A stretch of 64,000 nt of DNA from Rhodovibrio salinarum DSM 9154 (GTDB taxonomy: Bacteria; Pseudomonadota; Alphaproteobacteria; Kiloniellales; Rhodovibrionaceae). The stretch's first letter is position 1. Each line of letters begins with the position of its first letter. The translations under genes were made by a program, and so were the position numbers. Below, one piece after another: positions 58,701 to 64,000 of this stretch. A model generated the notes under the pieces. That model was not told where the DNA came from. It saw only the letters and a list, made by a program, of their open reading frames with translations, and did no database searches. The stretch is taken from NCBI RefSeq assembly GCF_000515255.1, contig NZ_KI911559.1, positions 3,580,693 to 3,644,692 of the forward strand. Reading direction: 5' to 3'.

Positions 58701-60213
58701 GGAGGATGTCGGCAGCGAGGGCACCGACCTGCCGCCGCTCAACGCGCGGGTCGACCTGCGGCTGGACGAAGCCCGCCAGTTGATCGCCAACGGCCGGGTC
58801 ACGGGTCTGGGCGACAGCCCCTTGCAGCTGACCGCCAACCTGCCGGTCGACCTTAACCTTGCCTCAGGCTTCGCAGCCGGGCTGCGGCAAAACGACGAGA
58901 TCAGCGGCCGGATCGCCTGGGCCGGCGAGATCGCCCCATTGATGCCATTGGTCCCGGCCACCGGCCATCGCCTGACCGGGCATGCCGACCTGGATTTCCG
59001 GGTCGCTGGCACACTGGACAAGCCGGACCTGTCCGGCGAAGCGAAGCTGGAGGACGGTCGATACGAAAACCTGGACACGGGCACGCTGCTGACCGAGATG
59101 CAGGCGCTCATCCAGGCAGACGACCAGCGGGTCGAGATCGCCCGTTTCACCGCCAAGGACGGCGGCACCGGCACGCTGGACATAACCGGCGGCGTGGATA
59201 TGCCGCAGCCCGGGACCCCATCGCAGGTCGACATCAAGATCGATGCCAAGAGCGCCAAACTGGCGCGCCTGGATTTCCTGGTCGCGGATGCCGACGTCGA
59301 CATGGAGGTGAGCGGCAGCCTACAGGACATGCTGGTCGCCGGCACGGTGACGGTGAACCAGGCCGAGGCGCGCATCCCCAACAACCTGCCGCCGGAAGTC
59401 GCCGACCTTAAGGTCGTAAGCGAACAGGAGCTGCGCGAGCGCCGCGCGGCCGAACAGAAAGCCGCCGAGTCCGGACAACCGGCATCCGACCCGCAAAAGG
59501 CGAGCCGCACCGAACTGGACATCGCCATCGACATCCCAGGACAGACCTTCGTCCGTGGCAACGGTCTGGACAGCGAGTGGCGTGGCAATCTGGTGGTCAA
59601 AGGCACGGCGACCGCGCCGATCGTGCGCGGGCAGTTGGAGGCCGTACGCGGACGGGTCTCCCTGCTCAACAAGACCTTCAATCTGGAAAACGGTCAGGTC
59701 GCCTTCAGCGGTGGGCGGGAGATCAACCCCCGGCTGGATATCCGCGCCGTCAACGAAAGCGAGGAGCTGACTGCGATCGTCCGGGTGTCCGGTAACGCTT
59801 CGAACCCCACTTTCGAGCTGAGCTCGGTGCCCGAACTGCCGCAGGAGCAGGTACTCTCGCGCCTGCTGTTCGGTAAGTCGCCGGGCGAACTGGGGCCGGC
59901 GGAAAGCGCGCAGCTGGCCGCGGCGGTGGCGGAGCTCTCGCTTGGCGGCGGCGGGCCTGGAGTGATCGACCGGCTGCGCAACTTCGTCGGCGTGGACGTC
60001 CTGCAGCTCGGTGGCGACGCCGACACCGGTCCGACGGTGGAAGCCGGCAAATACGTTACGGAAGATGTCTTCGTCGGCGTCGAACAGGGCGCCAACGCAA
60101 CCTCCTCCCAGGTGAAGGTCGAAGTCGACGTGACCGAGCATATCAAGATGGAGAGCGCGGCGGGCGTTACCGGCAGCAGCAGCGTCGGCGTGCAGTTCCA
60201 CTGGGATTACTGA
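55795..60213 (+). CDS. tamB: Translocation and assembly module protein TamB
   Basis: A 1472-aa AsmA-like bridge protein spanning the periplasm. Residues ~8-30 form an uncleaved membrane anchor (GWTLVSLLAVLLVAVLALWG); the middle is a very long beta-rich repeat (Taco/AsmA type) and the last ~350 residues are the DUF490/TamB domain with NKTFNLENGQVAFSGGREIN and the C-terminal HWDY. It starts 3 bases after tamA, the usual tamAB order, and lies close to the family's usual length. Confidence 0.95.
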   Translation: MRLRRPLKIAGWTLVSLLAVLLVAVLALWGAANTERGQAWITATLESALSAPGAPATVSGLQGPLPQNARLGRLVLRDENGAWLTLEDARLSWSPLALLSGRLELQAVTAKRIALDHLPAGGPPEEPQPEASQSDPFEVPSLPVAVRLDRLSVDRLEIGEAVAGTAAAFRVDGQAAAPQGGRLTTNLSVDRLGGPSETLRLDAGYARDTRALALELRLDAPPGGLIAQLADLPDGAGATLALTGDGPINAWRGQLDARVGDAARLQTEIQFDTFNRLALQGEAEAPGYLTGDLARLAGGPVRFDLALARKGDSGLTIERGQVQSSTLTADLAGGLAADGTSLDAAIDLQVTDAAPLNALAAPAEVSGLTARVTAQGPVATPKLHVSAQAESAGVPDAGARDVTVDLRYTPAESLMQGQAEVEVTGAQGRFALDALSHYDGHPVHARMRGLLDLDGMTLHQASVTAALRDLQLSADGSADLATTSGDAAFNLQLATLDQLGPIVPIGLQGAGTLSGHAVFGGDGPLVDGTVTGDLQQFAAGIPILNALLQDRVQLATDLRLAEDGALTLSNLSVDSPNARIQGQLALPGDFASLQGDFTAEVPDAGVLQPALNVPLAGAATLSAHLDGALSDPGVRADLRLSEAVVASQRLGTATVKADVQTLASGPQGRVQLDTTDGPAGAVDAETAFALAGDSLNLSAIRAQVPGLNVQGQQLQVPLAGGALDGQFAVRSDQLRPLLSRVAGLEAAAAADLTVTLGPDGSGGQQVALGGDLRDVALPDDGPSVERVQLDGTVANAFASPNANITVDLLRAAAGPVEMDRLTVTARGTQRDLDVTAEGEGRGQNTLDKPIAISLAGNLAEDGPARVISLGQLRLEVGERTLALARTARLRLQGQEIALQDLALNIGDGRIMLDARRGTDQVELTLDADQVPLSYTALVLAEPQLSGRLNAQAQLSGPPSGPTGAVNLTLEDVGSEGTDLPPLNARVDLRLDEARQLIANGRVTGLGDSPLQLTANLPVDLNLASGFAAGLRQNDEISGRIAWAGEIAPLMPLVPATGHRLTGHADLDFRVAGTLDKPDLSGEAKLEDGRYENLDTGTLLTEMQALIQADDQRVEIARFTAKDGGTGTLDITGGVDMPQPGTPSQVDIKIDAKSAKLARLDFLVADADVDMEVSGSLQDMLVAGTVTVNQAEARIPNNLPPEVADLKVVSEQELRERRAAEQKAAESGQPASDPQKASRTELDIAIDIPGQTFVRGNGLDSEWRGNLVVKGTATAPIVRGQLEAVRGRVSLLNKTFNLENGQVAFSGGREINPRLDIRAVNESEELTAIVRVSGNASNPTFELSSVPELPQEQVLSRLLFGKSPGELGPAESAQLAAAVAELSLGGGGPGVIDRLRNFVGVDVLQLGGDADTGPTVEAGKYVTEDVFVGVEQGANATSSQVKVEVDVTEHIKMESAAGVTGSSSVGVQFHWDY

Positions 60214-60236
60214 GGACGTTCGTTCGCGCGGCTTGG

Positions 60237-60803
60237 CTAGTCTGGTGTGACGAGCACCGTTTCGCCGTAGCTGACCCCGTCCGGTGATAGGAACGGTTTC
60301 TGCGTTACGCCACGCTGTACATGGAACACCTGGGCCGCCAGGACGTGGGTCACCGCTCCCTCCGCCGCCACAATCGGGAGCATCAGGCGATGCGTTTCCC
60401 GCTCCGGGGAAGAGCTGGTATCGGCGGTGACATAGCTGCTGCGCGAATAGAGCGGCCGGACGATATCCACCAGCGCGTCGTAAAGCCCGAGGATATAATC
60501 GAGGTAACCAAACTCACGCGGTAAAGCCTCGTCGAGGAATTGTCGCGTCGGATCCGCCCCGGCCTGTTCGGCGATCCGCGACCCCACGATGCGGTAGCGA
60601 TAACGCCGCGTGCCATCCGCCAGCACGACTTCGGTCAGCATCAGATCCGGCAGGACTTCGCGCGGCATGTCGATCGGATCGACCTCAGGGCGCGTCGGCC
60701 CCGCGCGCGCCTCGCGCAAAGCATCCCAGTAACGGTAAAGGCGAGTCAGCACCGGATCGGGTAGGCGCGACGCCGGCATCTCTTCGAACGCGACCGAACT
60801 CAA
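60237..60803 (-). CDS. PAS-fold protein (PAS_5 / DUF1318-type family of Rhodospirillales)
   Basis: A 188-aa single-domain PAS-like protein with no output domain. The family pattern is LTRLYRYWDALREARAGP, PEVDPIDMPREVLPDLML, RRYRYRIVGSRIAEQAGAD and a terminal HVQRGVTQKPFLSP. Such proteins are abundant in Rhodospirillales with unknown ligands. Convergent with tamB (23-base gap). I am confident of the family, not of the function. Confidence 0.78.
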   Translation of the reverse strand: MSSVAFEEMPASRLPDPVLTRLYRYWDALREARAGPTRPEVDPIDMPREVLPDLMLTEVVLADGTRRYRYRIVGSRIAEQAGADPTRQFLDEALPREFGYLDYILGLYDALVDIVRPLYSRSSYVTADTSSSPERETHRLMLPIVAAEGAVTHVLAAQVFHVQRGVTQKPFLSPDGVSYGETVLVTPD

Positions 60804-61210
60804 ACCACCCCCAATCCAGCTAATTGCAAGCCGGCACGGCGCACGTCTTCTCTATAGCTGACTCTCAGACATAAGCGAAAGACGCTACCTTCTGAACAGA
60901 GTTTTTTTCTTAAAACATTTAAACATTTGCAAAAAACGAACGCTTATGCCGAGACAGCCAGGGGGCTGCTGGTTTTCAAGAGATGGTTGGTTTCGAGGCT
61001 CGCTTGTCTTGCACCACAGCCTCGCATACCGTGGCGCAATACCCTCGACACAGATCGAGCCCGCAACGACAGGGGGCCGGACATTCCGGTCGGGAATAAT
61101 AACAGCGTGATGCCGCCGGGCGGACGAAGCCCCGGTTCGGTGCCGACTGACAATGGACTGCATACAGGGACTAGCAGGGCACAGCCTTGCTCAATGTCGG
61201 GAGACCACAG
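60804..61210. other. Intergenic region between the PAS gene and the peptide transporter
   Basis: About 400 bases with no convincing gene; open frames on both strands look like chance. An AT-rich patch at about 60880-60950 (including a run of seven T at 60902-60908 and AAAACATTTAAACATTTGC) contrasts with the surroundings and probably contains promoters for the two divergent genes. Confidence 0.45.
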
Positions 61211-62800
61211 GTGAACAAATTTCGAACAGGGGTCGCGGCGGCACTGGTCGTCACGGCGAGCCTCGCACTAGCTGGGCCGATCCAGGCCAAGACTTTCCGC
61301 TACGCTTTCCAGGGCGACGCGCAATCGCTGGATCCGCATGCGCTCAACGAGACCTTCACGATCGGCTTCCATGCGAACATCTACGAAGGGCTGATCCGTC
61401 GCGATACCGAGCTCAACATCGAGCCGGCGCTGGCGACCGAGTGGGAAATGCTCAGCCCCACGCACTGGCGATTTCATCTGCGCGAAGGCGTGACCTTCCA
61501 CAACGGCAACACCTTCAACGCCGACGATGTGGTGTTCACCTTCAAGCGCATCCAGATGGACGGCTCGGACATGGGCAGCAAGATCGCGCCCAACACCGAG
61601 GTCATCAAGGTCGACGACTACACGGTCGACTTCAAGACGGCCCAGCCGAACCCGATCCTGCATTACGAATGGCAGGACGTGTTCATCATGGACAAGGAGT
61701 GGGCCGAGGTGCACGACGCCACGCATCCCACCGACATCACCACGGATGCCGACAACTACGCGGCCTTCCACGCCAATGGCACCGGTCCGTTCAAGGTTGA
61801 GAGCCGGGAAACCGACGTCGAGACCGTCCTGGTGCGCAACGAGGATTGGTGGGACACCCCACAGCACAATCTGGACCGGGTGGTGTTCACGCCGATTTCC
61901 CAGGATTCCACGCGCGTGGCCGCCTTGCTGTCGGGCGAGGTCGACATGGCCTACCCGATCCCGGTACAGGACCTGCGCCGGGTCGACGCCAACCCGCAGA
62001 CCGAAGCGCTGACCGGGCCTGAGTTGCGCACGATCTTCCTTGGCATGGATCAGATGCGCGACGAGTTGCTGTACTCCAACGTCGAAGGCAAGAACCCGTT
62101 CAAGGACGTGCGGGTGCGCGAGGCGGTCTACCGCGCGATCGACATCCGCGCGATCAAGCAGAAGATCATGCGCGGCCAGTCGGACCCATCGGCGCTGATG
62201 ATCTCGCCGTTCCTGTTCGCCCTATCGGATCAATTCGAGCGGCCCAGCTACGACCCGGAGAAGAGCCAGCAACTGCTGGCCGACGCCGGCTATCCCGACG
62301 GATTCCAGGTCGCCATGGATTGCCCGAACAACCGCTACGTCAACGACGAAGCGATCTGTCAGGCGGTGGTCGCGATGCTGGCCAAGGTGGGCGTGGACGT
62401 CGACCTGAACGCCCAGCCGAAGGCGCAGTACTTCGCCAAGGTGCTGGCTTACGACACCAGCTTCTACCTGCTGGGGTGGACCCCCTCCAGCCTGGACAGC
62501 TACAACGTCTACGCCAATCTCATCATGTGCCTGGATCGTGACAAGACCCCAACCCAGGCCAAGTTCAACTACGGGGGCTACTGCAACCCGAAGATCGACG
62601 CGCTGGCGGAGCAGATCCTCGTGGAAACCGACGAGGCCAAGCGCAACGAACTGATCGCCGAGGGGTTCCGCATCCTCGAGAAGGACTGGGGTTACATCCC
62701 CCTGCACCAGCAGTACCTGGCCTGGGGCGCGGCGAGCGACGTCGACGTGAAACAATCGCCCGACAACAAGATGCTGCTCTACTACGTCAATATGCAGTAG
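61211..62800 (+). CDS. Peptide/opine-type ABC transporter substrate-binding protein (SBP_bac_5)
   Basis: Periplasmic solute-binding protein, 529 aa. The start is the GTG at 61211 with GGGAG eight bases upstream, giving a signal peptide VNKFRTGVAAALVVTASLAL ending IQAKTF; a TTG at 61187 is less suitable. The family-5 core is clear: GDAQSLDPHALNE, EGLIRRDTELNIEPALATEW, WRFHLREGVTFHNGNTFNAD and ADAGYPDGFQ. Ligands of this family include di- and oligopeptides, nickel and opines. Followed by two permease genes. Confidence 0.92.
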   Translation: MNKFRTGVAAALVVTASLALAGPIQAKTFRYAFQGDAQSLDPHALNETFTIGFHANIYEGLIRRDTELNIEPALATEWEMLSPTHWRFHLREGVTFHNGNTFNADDVVFTFKRIQMDGSDMGSKIAPNTEVIKVDDYTVDFKTAQPNPILHYEWQDVFIMDKEWAEVHDATHPTDITTDADNYAAFHANGTGPFKVESRETDVETVLVRNEDWWDTPQHNLDRVVFTPISQDSTRVAALLSGEVDMAYPIPVQDLRRVDANPQTEALTGPELRTIFLGMDQMRDELLYSNVEGKNPFKDVRVREAVYRAIDIRAIKQKIMRGQSDPSALMISPFLFALSDQFERPSYDPEKSQQLLADAGYPDGFQVAMDCPNNRYVNDEAICQAVVAMLAKVGVDVDLNAQPKAQYFAKVLAYDTSFYLLGWTPSSLDSYNVYANLIMCLDRDKTPTQAKFNYGGYCNPKIDALAEQILVETDEAKRNELIAEGFRILEKDWGYIPLHQQYLAWGAASDVDVKQSPDNKMLLYYVNMQ

Positions 62801-62819
62801 GCTGCCATCACCGGGATTC

Positions 62820-62856
62820 GGGCACCCCTGTTGACGCTTGGCGCCCAGGGGTGCCC
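62820..62856 (+). terminator. Hairpin between substrate-binding protein and permease genes
   Basis: GGGCACCCCTG (62820-62830) pairs perfectly with CAGGGGTGCCC (62846-62856), with a 15-base loop and no T-run. It lies 20 bases after the binding-protein stop. Such structures usually protect the binding-protein mRNA or partly stop transcription so that more binding protein is made than permease. Confidence 0.65.
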
Positions 62857-62941
62857 ACCGTTTATCTCACCGGCCCGCTGTCGACACCCCATCCGAGAGA
62901 CCCCATTTGTTGATGCTTCCAGCCCGCCGTAGGCAACAACT

Positions 62942-63928
62942 GTGATCGCCTTCATCATCCGGCGACTGCTGCAGTCCATCGTGGTGATGCTGGTGGTCGC
63001 CCTGCTTGCCTTCTCGATGTTCCGCTACATCGGCGACCCGATCAATCAGATGGTCGGCGTCGAGACCAGTTCCGAGGAGCGCGAAGCGCTGCGCGAGCGT
63101 CTGGGGCTGAACGATCCCATGCTGGTGCAATTCGGCCGTTTCGTCGCGGACGCCGCGCGCTTCGACTTCGGCGTCAGCTACCAGCAGAAGAAGCCAGTCT
63201 CGGCGTTGTTCGCCGACCGCCTGCCGGCAACGCTGGAACTCGCCTTCCTGTCAGCGGTGTTCGCGCTCGCCTGCGGCATCCCGATGGGGGTCTATACCGC
63301 GCTCAGACGGGATGCCTGGCTGTCCAAGGTGTTCCTCACGGTCTCGCTGATCGGCATTTCGCTGCCGACCTTCCTGATCGGCATCCTGATGATCTTCGTC
63401 TTCTCGGTCTGGCTCGGCTGGCTGCCCTCGTTCGGCCGCGGCGAAACGGTCGACCTCGGAATCTGGACCACGGGTCTGCTCACCGCCAACGGCTGGAAGG
63501 CCGCGATCATGCCGGCGATCACGCTGGGCCTGTTCCAGATGACGCTGATCATGCGTCTGGTCCGCTCGGAAATGCTGGAGGTGCTGCGCACGGACTACAT
63601 CAAGTTCGCGCGCGCCCGCGGCTTGAGCGACCGGGCGGTGCATTTCGGCCACGCGCTGAAGAACACGCTCGTCCCCGTAATCACGATCACCGGCCTGCAG
63701 CTCGGCTCGATCATCGCCTTCGCCATCATCACCGAAACGGTGTTCCAGTGGCCGGGCATGGGCCTGTTGTTCTTGCAGGCGATCCAGAACGTCGACATCC
63801 CGATCATGGCCGCCTACCTGATCCTGATCGCCTTCTTCTTCGTGCTGATCAACCTGATCGTCGACCTGCTGTATTACGCCGTCGATCCGCGCCTGCGCGT
63901 CGACCGGTCGACCAGCGCGGGGCACTAG
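62942..63928 (+). CDS. ABC transporter permease, DppB/OppB family
   Basis: A 328-aa inner-membrane permease with six hydrophobic segments, starting at GTG 62942 (VIAFIIRRLLQSIVVML). Family features are the N-terminal R-x-x-x-x-I anchor, DPINQMVG, LGLNDPMLVQFGRF, and the EAA-type loop EMLEVLRTDYIKFARARGLSDR with GLQLGSIIAFAIITETVFQW. Presumed partner of the binding protein upstream and the partial permease downstream. Confidence 0.95.
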   Translation: MIAFIIRRLLQSIVVMLVVALLAFSMFRYIGDPINQMVGVETSSEEREALRERLGLNDPMLVQFGRFVADAARFDFGVSYQQKKPVSALFADRLPATLELAFLSAVFALACGIPMGVYTALRRDAWLSKVFLTVSLIGISLPTFLIGILMIFVFSVWLGWLPSFGRGETVDLGIWTTGLLTANGWKAAIMPAITLGLFQMTLIMRLVRSEMLEVLRTDYIKFARARGLSDRAVHFGHALKNTLVPVITITGLQLGSIIAFAIITETVFQWPGMGLLFLQAIQNVDIPIMAAYLILIAFFFVLINLIVDLLYYAVDPRLRVDRSTSAGH

Positions 63929-63931
63929 ACG

Positions 63932-64000
63932 ATGGCCGCAAGCAACAAATCTGATCTCATCCACCGCCCGGGCCTCACCGGTGCGCTCGCCCGGGCATTG
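63932..64000 (+). CDS. Start of a second ABC permease gene, DppC-like (3' end outside window)
   Basis: The ATG at 63932 lies 3 bases after the DppB-type stop and opens a frame of at least 23 codons (MAASNKSDLIHRPGLTGAL) to the window end. Position and polar N-terminus suit a DppC-type permease, but no diagnostic motif is within the visible part. Confidence 0.6.
   Translation, partial: MAASNKSDLIHRPGLTGALARAL

Noticed and set aside
60885-61214. Small frames on both strands between the PAS gene and the transporter
   Set aside because: Overlapping frames, no signal peptide, domains or ribosome-binding site; the patch is AT-rich and more like promoter DNA.
1-64000. tRNA or rRNA genes, CRISPR arrays, prophage, integrases or insertion sequences
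   Set aside because: I looked for T-loop-like motifs, regularly spaced repeats and transposase or integrase motifs on both strands and found none.

Overview
The window looks like ordinary chromosome from a GC-rich (roughly two-thirds G+C) alphaproteobacterium. Evidence is a complete ccoNOQP-ccoGHIS high-affinity oxidase cluster with FNR/FixK-type operators, an HpnC/HpnE squalene (hopanoid) route, heptose LPS-core genes, UbiK, MidA, a PAS_5-type protein and TamAB. The gene content resembles halophilic or marine Rhodospirillales (for example Rhodovibrio-like organisms), but that placement is an inference from gene content and not a computed one. I see no rRNA, tRNA, CRISPR array, phage or insertion sequence. 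Genes are tightly packed on both strands.

Layout. 0-2.2 kb: end of a branched-chain-type ABC transport locus (LivH fragment and LivJ-like binding protein) and a small membrane protein. 2.3-5.8 kb: a metal-free creatinase-like M24 enzyme and two LPS-type glycosyltransferases. 5.8-11.3 kb: a dihydroorotase-family amidohydrolase, patatin, SCP-2-type thiolase, AcuI-like reductase, a small lipoprotein and a probably decayed exported-protein frame. 11.3-16 kb (minus): a dienelactone-hydrolase-like protein without its nucleophile, then ychF, pth, rplY and prs, with a hairpin-rich leader before rplY. 16-25 kb: a lipoprotein, a second creatinase-like M24 protein, pgeF, midA, lgt, hldD, ubiK, nadE and another lipoprotein. 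25-31.5 kb: a hotdog dehydratase, a methyltransferase, a DmdA/GcvT-family protein, two exported proteins (one a DUF1194 von Willebrand protein with a VPEP-CTERM tail) and hemH.

31.6-36.4 kb holds a compact module: a DgcA-like enolase-superfamily racemase and a DgcN-like DUF1611 protein in one operon, divergent from a cytoplasmic gamma-glutamyltransferase-family enzyme and a CRP-type regulator. The likely theme is D-glutamate or gamma-glutamyl compound use. A terminator-ended, hairpin-rich intergenic stretch after it (36.4-36.64 kb) may encode a small RNA. 36.7-40.6 kb: a methyltransferase-like protein, an HD phosphohydrolase, hpnC and hpnE (hpnD is not here). 40.6-50 kb: a DapA-family aldolase/lyase, then ccoS, ccoI, ccoH, ccoG, ccoP, ccoQ, ccoO and ccoN, all on the minus strand, with a perfect anaerobox upstream of ccoN. 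50.2-53.6 kb: a DUF2189 membrane protein, a two-domain kinase and an ECF sigma factor. 53.8-60.2 kb: tamA-tamB. 60.2-64 kb: a PAS protein and the start of a peptide-type ABC transporter operon that runs off the end.

No single wholly new system stands out. The best leads are the D-glutamate-type module, the VPEP-CTERM DUF1194 protein, the candidate RNA at 36.4-36.64 kb, and three enzyme-family members whose canonical catalytic or metal-binding residues are replaced.
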